From: Oerskovia turbata
Lineage (GTDB): Bacteria > Actinomycetota > Actinomycetes > Actinomycetales > Cellulomonadaceae
Reading direction: 5' to 3'
DNA length: 64,000 nt
NCBI RefSeq assembly: GCF_000718325.1
Contig: NZ_JOFV01000013.1
Coordinates: 110,566-174,565 of the forward strand
Shown here piece by piece: positions 44,086-55,770 of this stretch; within the stretch, counting starts at the first letter, position 1, and every line of letters starts with the position of its first letter. A program made the translations under genes and the position numbers. Under the pieces are notes generated by a model that did no database searches, was not told where the DNA came from, and worked only from the letters and a program-made list of their open reading frames with translations.

Positions 44086-44898
44086 ATGACGGTTCTGGAG
44101 GACATCGTCGCGGGAGTCCGCGAGGACCTTGCGGAGCGCCAGGCGAGGACGACCCTGGACGAGCTGAAGGAGCGCGCCTCGCGCGTCCACGGAGCGCTCG
44201 ACTGCATCAGCCGGCTCAAGGCCGAGGACGCCGTCGCCGTGATCGCCGAGGTCAAGCGCTCGAGCCCCAGCAAGGGCAACCTGGCGGCCATCGCCGACCC
44301 CGCGTCGCTCGCCTCGGAGTACGAGAAGGGCGGCGCAGCCGTCATCTCGGTGCTCACCGAGCAGCGACGGTTCAACGGGAGCCTGGCCGACCTCGACGCC
44401 GTGCGCGGCAAGGTCGACATCCCGGTCCTGCGCAAGGACTTCGTCGTCACGCCGTACCAGGTCTGGGAGGCCCGCGCCCACGGTGCGGACCTCGTCCTGC
44501 TCATCGTCGCGGCGCTCGAGCAGACGGTCCTGACCTCGCTCGTCGAGCGTGTCCACTCGCTCGGCATGACGGCCCTCGTCGAGGTGCACACGGTCGACGA
44601 GGTCTCGCGCGCGATCGACGCCGGTGCCCGCGTCATCGGGGTCAACGCCCGCGACCTCAAGACCCTCGAGGTCGACCGCACGACGTTCGCACGGCTCGCC
44701 CCGGCCATCCCCGACGAGTACGTCCGCATCGCGGAGTCCGGGGTGCGCGGCCCCCACGACGTCATGGACTACGCCCGTTCCGGGGCGCACGCCGTCCTCG
44801 TGGGCGAGGCCCTCGTCACGGACGCCGCACCGCGTGCGTCGGTCGCCGACCTCGTCGCGGCCGGGTCGCACCCGTCGCTGTGGTCCGTCCGCCACTGA
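44086..44898 (+). CDS. trpC: Indole-3-glycerol phosphate synthase TrpC
   Basis: A 270-aa TIM-barrel enzyme that closes the indole ring from CdRP. The signature [13 protein letters not shown], then [43 protein letters not shown] and [11 protein letters not shown], are all intact. No TrpF partner is here; in actinobacteria the HisA homologue PriA does that step. A 195-bp gap before it holds a TACGAT hexamer (43959-43964) that may be the promoter. No convincing tryptophan attenuator was found. GGGGAG lies 8 nt before the ATG. Confidence 0.97.
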   Translation: MTVLEDIVAGVREDLAERQARTTLDELKERASRVHGALDCISRLKAEDAVAVIAEVKRSSPSKGNLAAIADPASLASEYEKGGAAVISVLTEQRRFNGSLADLDAVRGKVDIPVLRKDFVVTPYQVWEARAHGADLVLLIVAALEQTVLTSLVERVHSLGMTALVEVHTVDEVSRAIDAGARVIGVNARDLKTLEVDRTTFARLAPAIPDEYVRIAESGVRGPHDVMDYARSGAHAVLVGEALVTDAAPRASVADLVAAGSHPSLWSVRH

Positions 44899-44944
44899 GC
44901 AAGCCCCCGACACCCCAGATCCCGTACCGAGGAGGTCAGGCCGC

Positions 44945-46201
44945 GTGCCCGACGCAACACCTTCCCTGCAGAACCAGCAGGGCCCCTACTTCGGGGACTT
45001 CGGCGGACGTTTCGTCCCGGAGGCCCTGATCGCCGCTCTCGACGAGCTCGAGGCCGAGTACCGCAAGGCCGTCGTCGACCCGACGTTCCAGGAAGAGCTC
45101 GCCCGGCTGCACCGTGAGTACACCGGGCGACCCAACCCCCTCACGGAGGTGCCCCGCTTCGCGGAGCACGCCGGGGGAGCGCGGGTCTTCCTCAAGCGCG
45201 AGGACCTCAACCACACGGGCTCGCACAAGATCAACAACGTGCTCGGCCAGGCGCTGCTCGTCAAGCGCATGGGCAAGAAGCGCGTCATCGCGGAGACGGG
45301 TGCCGGGCAGCACGGGGTGGCCACGGCCACCGCGGCGGCCCTCATGGACCTCGAGTGCGTCGTCTACATGGGCGAGGAGGACACCGAGCGCCAGGCCCTG
45401 AACGTGGCGCGCATGCGCCTGCTCGGTGCGACGGTCGTCCCGGTCACGATCGGCTCGCGCACCCTCAAGGACGCGATCAACGAGGCGTTGCGCGACTGGG
45501 TCGCGAACGTCGACACGACGCACTACCTGCTGGGCACGGTCACGGGGCCGCACCCCTTCCCCGAGATGGTCCGTGACTTCCACCGCATCATCGGCGAGGA
45601 GGCGCGCGCACAGATCCTCGACCGGATCGGCCGTCTGCCCGACGCCCTCGCGGCGTGCGTGGGCGGCGGGTCGAACGCGCTGGGGCTGTTCAACGCGTTC
45701 CTCGACGACAAGGACGTCGCCCTCCACGGGTTCGAGGCCGGGGGAGAGGGCGTCCCGACCGGCAGGCACGCCGCCCGGTTCAGCGGTGGCGCGCCGGGTG
45801 TGCTGCACGGCGCGCGGTCCTACCTCATGCAGGACGAGGACGGCCAGACGCTGCCCAGCCACTCGATCTCCGCGGGCCTCGACTACCCGAGCGTCGGTCC
45901 CGCCCACTCGTGGCTCCACGACCTGGGCAGGGCGACGTACGAGCCCGTGACCGACGTCGAGGCCATGGAGGCGTTCCGCCTCCTGTGCCGCACCGAGGGC
46001 ATCATCCCGGCGATCGAGTCGGCGCACGCGCTGGCCGGCGCGCTGCGGATCGGTCGCGAGGCGCAGGCCGCGGGCAAGGAGGACACCGTGATCCTGGTGA
46101 ACCTCTCGGGCCGCGGGGACAAGGACGTCGCGACCGCGGCGCGGTGGTTCGACCTGATCGACGCGGACACCGTGGTCGACGGCGAAGGGAGCAGCCTGTG
46201 A
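44945..46201 (+). CDS. trpB: Tryptophan synthase beta subunit
   Basis: This 418-aa PLP enzyme joins indole and serine. PLP lysine is Lys95 in HTGSHKINN. The phosphate loop is GGGSNALG, and [17 protein letters not shown] and [15 protein letters not shown] are the usual N-terminal blocks. The catalytic Glu is in [12 protein letters not shown] 44945 has GAGGAGGTC upstream. It starts 46 nt after trpC and its stop overlaps trpA by 4 nt, matching the alpha-beta complex. Confidence 0.97.
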   Translation: MPDATPSLQNQQGPYFGDFGGRFVPEALIAALDELEAEYRKAVVDPTFQEELARLHREYTGRPNPLTEVPRFAEHAGGARVFLKREDLNHTGSHKINNVLGQALLVKRMGKKRVIAETGAGQHGVATATAAALMDLECVVYMGEEDTERQALNVARMRLLGATVVPVTIGSRTLKDAINEALRDWVANVDTTHYLLGTVTGPHPFPEMVRDFHRIIGEEARAQILDRIGRLPDALAACVGGGSNALGLFNAFLDDKDVALHGFEAGGEGVPTGRHAARFSGGAPGVLHGARSYLMQDEDGQTLPSHSISAGLDYPSVGPAHSWLHDLGRATYEPVTDVEAMEAFRLLCRTEGIIPAIESAHALAGALRIGREAQAAGKEDTVILVNLSGRGDKDVATAARWFDLIDADTVVDGEGSSL

Positions 46202-47061
46202 GCGGGACCGTCGGGGGCGTCCGTGCCCCCCACGCGACGTCGGCACGGATCGACGAGCTGGCGGCCGAGGGGCGCGCCGCGCTCATCGGCTACCTGCCCG
46301 TCGGCTACCCCAGCGTCGAGGGCACCGTCCAGGCCGCCACGGCGCTGGTCGAGTCCGGGGTCGACATCATCGAGCTCGGGCTGCCCTACACGGACCCCGT
46401 CATGGACGGGCCCGTGATCCAGCGCGCCGTCGAGCACGCCCTCGCGGGCGGCACGCGCGTCCGCGACGTGTTCACCGCGGTCGAGGCCGTGGCGGCGCTC
46501 GGGGTCCCCGTGCTCGTCATGACCTACTGGAACCCCGTGCTGCGCTACGGCGTCGAGGCCTTCGCCCGCGACCTGGCCGCCGCCGGGGGAGCCGGGCTCA
46601 TCACGGCCGACCTCGTCCCGGACGAGGCGGGCGAGTGGATCGCCGCCGCGGACGCGCACGGCCTCGACAAGGTGTTCCTCGTCGCGCCGAGCTCGACCCC
46701 CGAGCGCCTGCGCCTGACGGCTGCCGCGTCGCGCGGCTTCGTCTACGCCGCCTCGACCATGGGCGTGACCGGAGTCCGCGCCGAGGTCGGCAGCAGGGCC
46801 GAGGAGCTGGTCGCCGCGACCCGCGCCGCGGGTGGCGAGCACGTGTGCGTGGGGCTCGGCGTCTCGACGGCCGCGCAGGCCGCGCAGGTCGGCCGCTACG
46901 CCGACGGTGTGATCGTCGGCTCGGCCTTCGTCCGCCCGCTGCTCGGCGACGAGCCCTGGGAGGAGCGCCTCGAGAACCTGCGCACGGTCACGCGCGACCT
47001 GGCGGAAGGTGTCCGCACGGCTCGCGCGGTCGACGGGACCACCGGGCAGGTGACCGCATGA
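46198..47061 (+). CDS. trpA: Tryptophan synthase alpha subunit
   Basis: A 287-aa TIM-barrel that releases indole from indole-3-glycerol phosphate and channels it to TrpB. The catalytic Glu is in [19 protein letters not shown] and the Asp in [12 protein letters not shown]; phosphate loop [13 protein letters not shown] and [14 protein letters not shown] follow. It starts at GTG 46198, overlapping trpB, with GAAGGGAGC upstream. Its stop overlaps lgt by 4 nt. Confidence 0.97.
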   Translation: MSGTVGGVRAPHATSARIDELAAEGRAALIGYLPVGYPSVEGTVQAATALVESGVDIIELGLPYTDPVMDGPVIQRAVEHALAGGTRVRDVFTAVEAVAALGVPVLVMTYWNPVLRYGVEAFARDLAAAGGAGLITADLVPDEAGEWIAAADAHGLDKVFLVAPSSTPERLRLTAAASRGFVYAASTMGVTGVRAEVGSRAEELVAATRAAGGEHVCVGLGVSTAAQAAQVGRYADGVIVGSAFVRPLLGDEPWEERLENLRTVTRDLAEGVRTARAVDGTTGQVTA

Positions 47062-47978
47062 ACGGGCTGATCTCCGCCGTCGGGCCCGTGGTCGCCTCGA
47101 TCCCCAGCCCTTCCGAGCACACGTGGTACCTCGGCCCCTTCCCGCTGCGCGCCTACGCGCTCGCGATCCTCGCGGGCATCGCGGTCGCGGTGTGGCTCAC
47201 GCGCAAGCGGTGGGTCGAGCGTGGCGGCGACGCCGACGACGTCCTCGAGATCGCGTTCTGGGCCGTGCCCTTCGGCATCGTCGGCGGGCGCATCTACCAC
47301 GTGATCTCGTCACCGGACGCCTACTGGGGGCCGGGCGGTGACCCGCTCAAGGCCCTGCGCATCTGGGACGGTGGGCTCGGGATCTGGGGCGCGATCGCCC
47401 TGGGCGCCGTGGGTGCCTACATCGGCTGCCGACGCCAGAAGGTGAGCTTCCCGGCGTTCGCCGACGCGCTCGCCCCGGGACTGCTGCTCGCCCAGGCCCT
47501 CGGCCGGCTCGGCAACTGGTTCAACCAGGAGCTGTTCGGCAGCCCCACCACCCTGCCGTGGGGCCTCGAGGTCGACCCGAGCGTCGCGGACTACGTCTGC
47601 AGCAACGCGGGACTCACCTGCGAAGCCGGGACGCTGTTCCACCCGACGTTCCTCTACGAGATGCTGTGGAACGTCGCAGCGGCCTTCCTCCTGATCTACC
47701 TCGACCGTCGCTTCAGGTTGGGTCACGGTCGGGTATTCTGGCTGTACGTTCTCTTCTACACGCTTGGCCGCGTGTGGATCGAGATGCTGCGCATCGACGA
47801 CGCCGAGCTGGTGCTCGGTCTCCGACTGAACGTCTGGACCTCCATCCTGGTCGGAGTCGGTGCGTTGATCGCGTTTATCGTCGTCGGGCGCCGAAACCCA
47901 GGGCGCGAAGAGACAGTATCGCTCGATGCTGCGGAGCCCGAGCAGGCAGATGCTGCCAGACCCGACCCAGGTCGCTGA
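47058..47978 (+). CDS. lgt: Prolipoprotein diacylglyceryl transferase Lgt
   Basis: A 306-aa membrane enzyme that transfers diacylglycerol from phosphatidylglycerol to the lipobox cysteine of lipoproteins such as the FKBP at 32.8 kb. Seven membrane segments. The Lgt signature GRLGNWFNQELFG is at about 151-163, with GRIYHV and HPTFLYEMLWN blocks. The C-terminal 35 residues are acidic and soluble. It is coupled to trpA by ATGA, a placement seen in many actinobacteria. Confidence 0.96.
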   Translation: MNGLISAVGPVVASIPSPSEHTWYLGPFPLRAYALAILAGIAVAVWLTRKRWVERGGDADDVLEIAFWAVPFGIVGGRIYHVISSPDAYWGPGGDPLKALRIWDGGLGIWGAIALGAVGAYIGCRRQKVSFPAFADALAPGLLLAQALGRLGNWFNQELFGSPTTLPWGLEVDPSVADYVCSNAGLTCEAGTLFHPTFLYEMLWNVAAAFLLIYLDRRFRLGHGRVFWLYVLFYTLGRVWIEMLRIDDAELVLGLRLNVWTSILVGVGALIAFIVVGRRNPGREETVSLDAAEPEQADAARPDPGR

Positions 47979-47999
47979 AGCATCCGTCTTTTCATAGGC

Positions 48000-48029
48000 G
48001 AACCCGCTGGACAACCATCCAGCAGGTTC
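48000..48029 (+). promoter_or_regulatory. Hairpin in the gltB 5' region
   Basis: Arms 48000-48011 and 48018-48029 form 11 pairs with one mismatch around a 6-nt loop, 90 nt before gltB. It may be a weak lgt terminator or part of a gltB leader. Confidence 0.4.
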
Positions 48030-48081
48030 AGTCATGTCCGTTGGGCCGATGAAGTCCCACAATCCCCCAAGTTGGATCAAA

Positions 48082-48100
48082 GCCCGGCCCATGGCCGGGC
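48082..48100 (+). promoter_or_regulatory. Second hairpin close to the gltB start
   Basis: Arms GCCCGGCC (48082-48089) and GGCCGGGC (48093-48100) pair perfectly around a CAT loop, ending 5 nt before the GAGGA ribosome-binding site of gltB. Confidence 0.5.
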
Positions 48101-48119
48101 GCCTGTGAGGACGGTGTTG

Positions 48120-51100
48120 ATGACCACGCCGCTGCACCGGGCTGCTGCGCCTTCGGCACAGGGCCTGTACGACCCTGTGGCCGAGCACGACGCGTGCGGC
48201 GTCGCCTTCGTGGCGACGCTCCGCGGCACGCCCGGACGCGACATCGTTGACGCGGGGCTCACGGCCCTGCTCAACCTGGACCACCGCGGCGCCGTCGGCG
48301 CCGAGGAGAACAGCGGTGACGGGGCAGGCATCCTGACCCAGATCCCCGACGCCTTCGTGCGGGACGTCGTCGACGTCGAGCTGCCGCCCGCGGGCCACTA
48401 CGCGATCGGCATGGCCTTCCTGCCGCAGGACCCCGTGGCCGCGGCCGAGGCGGTCCGACAGGTCGAGGCCATCGCGGCCGAGGAGAAGCTCGTCGTCCTC
48501 GCCTGGCGCGACGTCCCCGTGACGGCGGACCTGGTCGGACCGAGCGCGCGCGCCTCGATGCCGACGTTCCGTCAGCTCGTGGTCGCCGACCTGACCCGCG
48601 AGCTGTCCGGCCTCGAGCTGGACCGCCGGACGTACCGACTGCGCAAGCGCGCCGAGCACGAGCTCGGGCTGTTCTTCGCGTCGCTGTCCTCGCGCACGCT
48701 CACCTACAAGGGCATGCTGACCGTCGCGCAGCTCGAGCCGTTCTTCCCGGACCTCTCGGACCCGCGCTACGCGAGCGAGCTGGTGCTGGTGCACTCGCGC
48801 TTCTCGACCAACACGTTCCCGTCGTGGCCGCTCGCCCAGCCGTTCCGCATGATCGCGCACAACGGTGAGATCAACACTGTGCGCGGCAACCGCAACTGGA
48901 TGGCCGCACGTCAGGGCATGCTCGCGAGCGACAAGCTCGGCGACCTCGAGCCGCTGCTGCCGGTCTGCTCGGAGGGTTCGAGCGACTCGGCCAGCTTCGA
49001 CGAGGTGCTCGAGCTCCTGCACCTGTCGGGCCGCTCCCTGCCGCACGCCGTCCTGATGATGGCGCCCGAGGCGTGGGAGAACCACACGGAGATGGACCCG
49101 GACCGTCGGGCCTTCTACGAGTACCACTCCACCCTCATGGAGCCGTGGGACGGCCCCGCGTGCCTGAACTTCACCGACGGCACCCTCATCGGCGCCGTCC
49201 TGGACCGCAACGGACTGCGTCCGGGGCGGTACTGGGTGACCGAGGACGGCCTCGTCGTCCTGGCGTCCGAGGCCGGGGTCCTGGACCTCGACCCCGCCAC
49301 GATCGTGCGCAAGGGTCGGCTCGAGCCGGGCCGCATGTTCCTGGTCGACACCGGTCAGGGCCGCATCATCGAGGACGAGGAGATCAAGGGGCAGCTCGCC
49401 GCGCAGCGTCCGTACGCGCAGTGGGTCGCCGAGAACTCGGTCTACCTCGACCGCATGCCCGAGCGTGAGCACGTCGCGCACAGCCCCGCCTCGGTCCAGC
49501 GTCGCCAGCGTGCGTTCGGCTACACCGAGGAGGAGCTGCGCATCCTGCTCACCCCCATGGCAGCCACCGGCGCCGAGCCGCTCGGTGCCATGGGCACGGA
49601 CACGCCGATCGCGGTGCTCTCCAGCAGGCCGCGGCTGCTGTTCGACTACTTCACGCAGATGTTCGCCCAGGTGACGAACCCGCCGCTCGACGCGATCCGC
49701 GAGGAGCTGGTCACGTCGATCGGCGGGGCGATCGGCCCCGAGCCGAACCTCCTGGACGACAGCCCGCTGCACGCGCGCAAGCTGATCCTGCCGTTCCCGG
49801 TGCTCGACAACGACGAGCTCGCGAAGATCCTGCGCGTCGACCGGGACCCGGCCCTCGAGGGCATCTTCCGGGCCGTGACCGTCAAGGGGCTCTACCCCGT
49901 CGGTGGAGGCGGCCAGGCGCTCCAGGAGCGCCTCGAGGAGATCTTCGCCGAGGTCGACCAGCACGTGGCCGAGGGCGCGAGCTTCATCGTGCTCTCCGAC
50001 CGCGACTCGAACCAGGAGCTCGCGCCGATCCCGTCGCTGCTCCTGTCGAGCGCGGTGCACCACCACCTGCTGCGCCGCCACACACGCACCCAGGTCTCGC
50101 TCGTCGTGGAGGCCGGGGACATCCGCGAGGTGCACCACGTGGCGCTCCTGATCGGCTACGGCGCGGCCGCGGTCAACCCGTACCTCGCGATGGAGACCGT
50201 CGAGGACCTCGCCAAGTCGGGCTTCGTCCCGGTCAGCCCCGAGCAGGCCGTGAAGAACCTCATCAAGGCGCTCGGCAAGGGCGTCCTGAAGGTCATGAGC
50301 AAGATGGGCATCTCGACCATCTCCTCGTACCGCGGTGCCCAGGTCTTCGAGGCGCTCGGCCTCTCGCACGAGCTCGTCGCCGACTACTTCGCCGGGACGA
50401 CGAGCCGCCTGGGCGGCATCGGTCTCGACGTCCTGGCGGCCGAGGTCGCCGCACGGCACGCCGAGGCCTACCCGGCCTCGGGCAACCACCAGGCGCACGT
50501 CCGCCTCACCACGGGCGGCGAGTACCAGTGGCGCCGTGACGGCGAGGAGCACCTCTTCGACCCGGAGACGGTCTTCCGCCTGCAGCACTCGACGCGAGAG
50601 CGCCGGTACGACGTCTTCCGCCAGTACACCCAGCGGGTCGACGACCAGTCGACGCGTCTGATGACGCTGCGCGGGCTCCTGGAGTTCCAGGAGGGGCAGC
50701 GCCCGGCGCTGTCGATCGACGAGGTCGAGCCGGTCAGCGAGATCGTCAAGCGCTTCAACACGGGCGCGATGTCCTACGGTTCCATCTCGGCCGAGACGCA
50801 CGAGACCCTCGCGATCGCGATGAACCGGCTCGGTGGGCGGTCGAACACGGGTGAGGGCGGCGAGGACCCGGAGCGCCTGTACGACCCGGAGCGTCGCTCG
50901 AAGGTCAAGCAGATCGCGTCGGGTCGCTTCGGCGTCACGTCCGAGTACCTGACCAACGCGGACGACATCCAGATCAAGCTCGCACAGGGCGCCAAGCCCG
51001 GTGAGGGCGGTCAGCTGCCGGGCCACAAGGTCTACCCGTGGGTCGCCAAGACGCGTCACTCGACGCCGGGCGTCGGGCTCATCTCCCCGCCGCCGCACCA

Positions 51101-52679
51101 CGACATCTACTCGATCGAGGACCTGGCGCAGCTCATCCACGACGCCAAGAACGCGAACCCGTCGGCTCGCGTGCACGTCAAGCTCGTGAGCGAGTTCGGC
51201 GTGGGCACCGTGGCGACGGGTGTGTCCAAGGCGCACGCGGACGTCGTCCTCATCTCGGGGCACGACGGTGGTACGGGCGCGAGCCCGCTGACCTCGCTCA
51301 AGCACGCGGGCACCCCGTGGGAGCTCGGCCTGGCCGAGACCCAGCAGACGCTCGTGCTGAACAACCTGCGCGACCGCATCGTGGTCCAGGTCGACGGCCA
51401 GATGAAGACGGGGCGCGACGTCGTGATCGGTGCGCTGCTGGGGGCCGAGGAGTTCGGCTTCGCGACGGCCCCCATGGTCGTCTCCGGCTGTGTCATGATG
51501 CGCGTGTGCCACCTGGACACGTGCCCGGTCGGCGTCGCGACGCAGAACCCCGAGCTGCGCGCTCGTTTCACGGGCAAGCCGGAGTTCGTCGTGAACTTCT
51601 TCGAGTTCATCGCGGAGGAGGTGCGCGAGCACCTGGCCCGGCTCGGCTTCCGTTCGATCGAGGAGGCCGTCGGGCACGTCGAGGCGCTCGACACCCGCAA
51701 GGCGGTCGAGCACTGGAAGGCTCAGGGGCTCGACCTCGGGCCCGTGCTCGAGAAGCCGCAACCGGTCGAGGGGTCGTCGCTGCGCAACACGACGACGCAG
51801 GACCACGGGCTCGACCGCGCGCTCGACAACCAGCTCATCGCGCTGGCGACCGACGCGCTCGAGAACCGTGAGCCCGTGCGCATCGACCTGCCGATCCGCA
51901 ACGTCAACCGCACCGTGGGGACCATGCTCGGTCACGAGGTGACCAAGCGGTACCGCGGCGAGGGCCTGGCCGACGACACGATCGACGTCTCCCTCACGGG
52001 GTCGGCCGGTCAGTCGATGGGCGCGTTCCTCCCGCGAGGCATCACGCTGCGCCTGTTCGGCGACGCCAACGACTACGTGGGCAAGGGCCTGTCGGGCGGA
52101 CGCATCATCGTCCGCCCGGACCGTGCCGCTGTCCTCACGGGGTCGAGCAACGTCGTGGCGGGCAACGTCATCGGCTACGGGGCCACGTCCGGGCAGATCT
52201 TCCTGCGCGGCCTGGTGGGCGAGCGCTTCGCGGTCCGCAACTCGGGCGCCACGCTCGTCGTGGAGGGCGTGGGCGACCACGGCCTGGAGTACATGACCGG
52301 CGGTTCCGTCGTGATCCTCGGTCCGACGGGACGCAACCTCGGTGCGGGAATGTCGGGAGGCACGGCCTACGTGCTCGACCTGCGACCGCAGGCGATGAAC
52401 ACGACCGGCGTGTCCTCGGGGGAGCTGCTGCTCGACCCGCTCGACGACGCGGACGCGGCGCTCGTCGAGGGCCTGGTCCGGACGCATCTCGAGGAGACGG
52501 GCTCGACCATCGCGGCCGAGCTGCTCGAGGACTTCGACGCGGCGCGTGCCCGCTTCACGCGCATCCTGCCGGCCGAGTTCGCTCGCGTGCGCAAGGCGCT
52601 CGCGCAGGCCGAGCTCGACGGGCTCGATCCTGCCGCCCCCGGCGTGTGGGACCAGATCTTGGAGGTGGCCCGTGGCTGA
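48120..52679 (+). CDS. gltB: Glutamate synthase large (alpha) subunit GltB
   Basis: A 1519-aa enzyme that makes two glutamates from glutamine and 2-oxoglutarate. A 25-residue propeptide precedes Cys26 ([15 protein letters not shown]), the glutaminase nucleophile. Then come the central domain, the FMN-binding domain ([47 protein letters not shown]), the 3Fe-4S cysteines in [17 protein letters not shown], and the C-terminal beta-helix (Gly-rich, about 1270-1480). The start is uncertain among GTG 48114, TTG 48117 and ATG 48120 behind GAGGA. Two hairpins precede it. It overlaps gltD by 8 nt. Confidence 0.96.
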   Translation: MTTPLHRAAAPSAQGLYDPVAEHDACGVAFVATLRGTPGRDIVDAGLTALLNLDHRGAVGAEENSGDGAGILTQIPDAFVRDVVDVELPPAGHYAIGMAFLPQDPVAAAEAVRQVEAIAAEEKLVVLAWRDVPVTADLVGPSARASMPTFRQLVVADLTRELSGLELDRRTYRLRKRAEHELGLFFASLSSRTLTYKGMLTVAQLEPFFPDLSDPRYASELVLVHSRFSTNTFPSWPLAQPFRMIAHNGEINTVRGNRNWMAARQGMLASDKLGDLEPLLPVCSEGSSDSASFDEVLELLHLSGRSLPHAVLMMAPEAWENHTEMDPDRRAFYEYHSTLMEPWDGPACLNFTDGTLIGAVLDRNGLRPGRYWVTEDGLVVLASEAGVLDLDPATIVRKGRLEPGRMFLVDTGQGRIIEDEEIKGQLAAQRPYAQWVAENSVYLDRMPEREHVAHSPASVQRRQRAFGYTEEELRILLTPMAATGAEPLGAMGTDTPIAVLSSRPRLLFDYFTQMFAQVTNPPLDAIREELVTSIGGAIGPEPNLLDDSPLHARKLILPFPVLDNDELAKILRVDRDPALEGIFRAVTVKGLYPVGGGGQALQERLEEIFAEVDQHVAEGASFIVLSDRDSNQELAPIPSLLLSSAVHHHLLRRHTRTQVSLVVEAGDIREVHHVALLIGYGAAAVNPYLAMETVEDLAKSGFVPVSPEQAVKNLIKALGKGVLKVMSKMGISTISSYRGAQVFEALGLSHELVADYFAGTTSRLGGIGLDVLAAEVAARHAEAYPASGNHQAHVRLTTGGEYQWRRDGEEHLFDPETVFRLQHSTRERRYDVFRQYTQRVDDQSTRLMTLRGLLEFQEGQRPALSIDEVEPVSEIVKRFNTGAMSYGSISAETHETLAIAMNRLGGRSNTGEGGEDPERLYDPERRSKVKQIASGRFGVTSEYLTNADDIQIKLAQGAKPGEGGQLPGHKVYPWVAKTRHSTPGVGLISPPPHHDIYSIEDLAQLIHDAKNANPSARVHVKLVSEFGVGTVATGVSKAHADVVLISGHDGGTGASPLTSLKHAGTPWELGLAETQQTLVLNNLRDRIVVQVDGQMKTGRDVVIGALLGAEEFGFATAPMVVSGCVMMRVCHLDTCPVGVATQNPELRARFTGKPEFVVNFFEFIAEEVREHLARLGFRSIEEAVGHVEALDTRKAVEHWKAQGLDLGPVLEKPQPVEGSSLRNTTTQDHGLDRALDNQLIALATDALENREPVRIDLPIRNVNRTVGTMLGHEVTKRYRGEGLADDTIDVSLTGSAGQSMGAFLPRGITLRLFGDANDYVGKGLSGGRIIVRPDRAAVLTGSSNVVAGNVIGYGATSGQIFLRGLVGERFAVRNSGATLVVEGVGDHGLEYMTGGSVVILGPTGRNLGAGMSGGTAYVLDLRPQAMNTTGVSSGELLLDPLDDADAALVEGLVRTHLEETGSTIAAELLEDFDAARARFTRILPAEFARVRKALAQAELDGLDPAAPGVWDQILEVARG

Positions 52680-54138
52680 TCCCCGCGGATTCCTGAAGGT
52701 GCGGGAGCGTGAGCTCCCACCCAACCGCCCTGTCGAGGTCCGCCTGCGTGACTGGCGCGACGTCCACGAGCACCGCGTCGAGGGGCAGCCGTTCCTCAAG
52801 GAGCAGGCGGGCCGCTGCATGGACTGCGGCATCCCGTTCTGCCACCAGGGCTGCCCGCTCGGGAACCTCATCCCCGAGTGGAACGACCTGGTCTGGCGCG
52901 ACCAGTGGGCCGAGGCCAGCGAGCGGCTGCACGAGACGAACAACTTCCCGGAGTTCACGGGGCGCGTGTGCCCGGCTCCGTGCGAGTCGAGCTGCGTGCT
53001 GGGCATCAACCAGCCGGCCGTGACGATCAAGAACGTCGAGGTCTCGATCATCGACGAGGCGTTCGCGCGGGGCCTCGTGACGCCGCACGTGCCGCAGCGC
53101 CTCACGGGCTCGACGGTCGCGGTCGTCGGGTCGGGGCCCGCAGGGCTCGCTGCGGCGCAGCAGCTCACGCGGGCCGGCCACACGGTCGTCGTGTACGAGC
53201 GGGACGCCGCGATCGGTGGGCTCCTGCGGTTCGGCATCCCGGACTTCAAGCTCGAGAAGACGCACATCGAGCGTCGCCTCGCGCAGATGGAGGCCGAGGG
53301 CACGCGCTTCCGCACGGGCGTGGAGATCGGTGTCGACATCACCTGGGACGAGCTGCGGCGCCGGTTCGACGCCGTCGTGCTCGCGACGGGCGCGACGATC
53401 CCGCGTGCGCTCCAGGTGCCCGGCAGCGACCTCGACGGCGTGCACTTCGCCATGGAGTTCCTGCACCAGGCGAACACCGTGGTCGCGGGGGGCACCGTCG
53501 AGGACCAGATCGTCGCGACGGGCAAGAACGTGATCATCATCGGCGGCGGCGACACGGGTTCGGACTGCCTGGGCACCTCGCTCCGGCAGGGGGCGGCGAG
53601 CGTCACGACGCTCGCGATCGGCAAGCAGCCGCCGCGTGAGCGGGCCGCCGGCCAGCCCTGGCCGACCGACCCGATCCTGTTCGAGGTCTCGACCTCGCAC
53701 GAGGAGGGCGGTGAGCGCGCCTACCTGGCCTCGACCGTCGAGTTCCTCGCGGGCGAGGACGGTCGGGTGCGGGCGCTGCTCGTCGCCGAGACCGAGTACC
53801 TCCCGGACGGGCGACGCGTCCCGAAGGCCGGCACCGAGAAGGAGATCCCTGCCGATCTCGTGCTCGTGGCCATGGGCTTCACGGGACCGGAGACGGACAC
53901 GCTCTCGACGCAGTCCGACGTCGGGCTGACGGCGCGCGGGCTCGTGGCGCGCGGTGACGACTTCGCGGCCACGGTGCCCGGTGTCTTCGTCGCGGGCGAC
54001 GCGGGCCGGGGCCAGTCGCTCATCGTGTGGGCGATCGCCGAGGGTCGTGCCGCGGCGGCCTCGGTCGACGCGTACCTGCAGGGCAGCAGCGAGCTGCCCG
54101 CCCCGGTGCGCGCATCGACCGTGTCGCTGAGAGCATGA
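52672..54138 (+). CDS. gltD: Glutamate synthase small (beta) subunit GltD
   Basis: This 488-aa FAD/NADPH subunit passes electrons to GltB. The N-terminal iron-sulphur region has [17 protein letters not shown] and CPAPCESSC. The FAD site is [17 protein letters not shown] and the NADPH site [15 protein letters not shown]; the FAD end is [22 protein letters not shown] 52672 follows GGAGGTGG inside the end of gltB, so synthesis is coupled. Confidence 0.97.
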   Translation: MADPRGFLKVRERELPPNRPVEVRLRDWRDVHEHRVEGQPFLKEQAGRCMDCGIPFCHQGCPLGNLIPEWNDLVWRDQWAEASERLHETNNFPEFTGRVCPAPCESSCVLGINQPAVTIKNVEVSIIDEAFARGLVTPHVPQRLTGSTVAVVGSGPAGLAAAQQLTRAGHTVVVYERDAAIGGLLRFGIPDFKLEKTHIERRLAQMEAEGTRFRTGVEIGVDITWDELRRRFDAVVLATGATIPRALQVPGSDLDGVHFAMEFLHQANTVVAGGTVEDQIVATGKNVIIIGGGDTGSDCLGTSLRQGAASVTTLAIGKQPPRERAAGQPWPTDPILFEVSTSHEEGGERAYLASTVEFLAGEDGRVRALLVAETEYLPDGRRVPKAGTEKEIPADLVLVAMGFTGPETDTLSTQSDVGLTARGLVARGDDFAATVPGVFVAGDAGRGQSLIVWAIAEGRAAAASVDAYLQGSSELPAPVRASTVSLRA

Positions 54139-54255
54139 CAGGGGTGTGAGACGCGCCCCGGCGTCCGTCCGGACGTCGGGGTGGAGACGGGGCCCAGGCA
54201 GGGGCCCGAAGCGGTCCGGTTCCGCCGGACACGAAGGAACAACGAGGCTGGAGAA

Positions 54256-55680
54256 ATGCGCAGAGCAAAGATCGTTTGCACCATCGGACCCGCGACCGAG
54301 TCGAGGGAGCAGCTCCGGGCGCTCGTCGACGCCGGTATGGACGTGGCGCGGATCAACCGCAGCCACGGCAGCGCCGAGGAGCACGCAGCCGTCTACCACG
54401 GCGTGCGCGAGGCCGCTGCGGCGTCGGGCCGTTCGGTCGCGGTGCTCGTCGACCTGCAGGGCCCCAAGATCCGCCTGGGCCGCTTCGGCGGCGACGAGAA
54501 GCACTGGCTCAACGAGGGTGACGTCTTCACCATCACGACCGAGGACGTCGTCGGTACCAAGGAGCTCGTCTCCACGACGCACAAGGGCCTGCCGGGCGAC
54601 GCTCGTGTCGGCGACCCGATCCTCATCGACGACGGCAAGGTGCTCGTCCGCGTCACCGCCGTCGAGGGCCCGCGCGTCGTGACGCGCGTCGAGGTCGCAG
54701 GCCCCGTGTCGAACAACAAGGGTCTGAACCTCCCGGGTGTCGCGGTCTCCGTGCCGGCGCTGTCCGACAAGGACCGCGACGACCTGCGCTGGGCGCTGCG
54801 CATCGGCGCGGACATCATCGCGCTGTCGTTCGTGCGTTCCGCCGCGGACTTCGACGACGTCAAGGCGATCATGGACGAGGAGGGCCGCACGGTCCCCGTC
54901 GTCGCGAAGATCGAGAAGCCGCAGGCGGTCGAGAACCTCGCGGAGATCGTCGACGCGTTCGACGGCGTCATGGTCGCGCGTGGTGACCTCGCGGTCGAGC
55001 TCCCGCTCGAGCAGGTCCCGCTCGTGCAGAAGCGCATCGTGGAGATGGCTCGCCGCAACGCGAAGCCGGTCATCGTCGCGACGCAGGTGCTCGAGTCCAT
55101 GACGAACTCGCCGCGCCCCACGCGCGCCGAGGCGTCGGACTGCGCGAACGCCGTCCTGGACGGGGCGGACGCCGTCATGCTCTCGGGTGAGACGAGCGTC
55201 GGCGAGTTCCCGATCCTCACGGTCGAGACGATGGCCCGCATCATCGAGGCGACGGAGCAGGCCGGTCGCGAGCGCATGGCTCCGCTCGGCTCGACGCCGC
55301 ACACCCGCGGTGGCGCGATCACGCGTGCCGCGGCGGAGATCGGTGAGATCCTCGGTGCGAAGTACCTCGCGACGTTCACCCAGTCGGGTGACTCGGCGCG
55401 CCGCATGTCGCGTCTGCGTTCGTCGATCCCGCTGCTCGCCTTCACGCCGCGTGAGCACGTGCGCAACGTGCTGTCGCTCTCGTGGGGCACGCAGACCTAC
55501 CAGGTGCCGGAGGTCCAGAACACCGACGCCATGGTCGGCCAGGTCGACACGACCCTGCAGGCCAACGGTCTCGCCGAGGTGGGCGACCTCGTGGTCGTCG
55601 TCTCGGGTGCCCCCGTGGGCCAGCCGGGCACGACGAACTCGATCCTGGTGCACCGGATCGGTGACAGCACGGACGTCTGA
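54256..55680 (+). CDS. pyk: Pyruvate kinase
   Basis: This 474-aa glycolytic enzyme makes pyruvate and ATP from phosphoenolpyruvate. MRRAKIVCTIGPATESREQ, then MDVARINRSHGS, VDLQGPKIRLG, VAKIEKPQAVENL, the MARGDLAVE block (here VMVARGDLAVELPLEQVP) with metal-binding acids, and IVATQVLESM are intact. The C-terminal allosteric domain is present at normal length. GGCTGGAGAA lies just before the ATG. A strong hairpin follows at 55706-55752. Confidence 0.97.
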   Translation: MRRAKIVCTIGPATESREQLRALVDAGMDVARINRSHGSAEEHAAVYHGVREAAAASGRSVAVLVDLQGPKIRLGRFGGDEKHWLNEGDVFTITTEDVVGTKELVSTTHKGLPGDARVGDPILIDDGKVLVRVTAVEGPRVVTRVEVAGPVSNNKGLNLPGVAVSVPALSDKDRDDLRWALRIGADIIALSFVRSAADFDDVKAIMDEEGRTVPVVAKIEKPQAVENLAEIVDAFDGVMVARGDLAVELPLEQVPLVQKRIVEMARRNAKPVIVATQVLESMTNSPRPTRAEASDCANAVLDGADAVMLSGETSVGEFPILTVETMARIIEATEQAGRERMAPLGSTPHTRGGAITRAAAEIGEILGAKYLATFTQSGDSARRMSRLRSSIPLLAFTPREHVRNVLSLSWGTQTYQVPEVQNTDAMVGQVDTTLQANGLAEVGDLVVVVSGAPVGQPGTTNSILVHRIGDSTDV

Positions 55681-55705
55681 TCCGCGCTGACCCCTGTTCG
55701 ACGAC

Positions 55706-55752
55706 GGCCCCGGTGGCCGGCCGCGCTCCTCGCGCGACCGGCCGCCGGGGCC
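55706..55752. terminator. Bidirectional stem-loop terminator
   Basis: Arms starting GGCCCCGG (55706) and ending CCGGGGCC (55752) form about 20 pairs with one mismatch around TCCT. It lies between the convergent pyk and LysE-family genes. Confidence 0.75.
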
Positions 55753-55770
55753 TCGTCGTCCCTGGACCTG

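Noticed and set aside
47310..53624. 2104-residue minus-strand open frame
   Set aside because: A GC-driven shadow opposite lgt, gltB and gltD, all of which have full family motifs.
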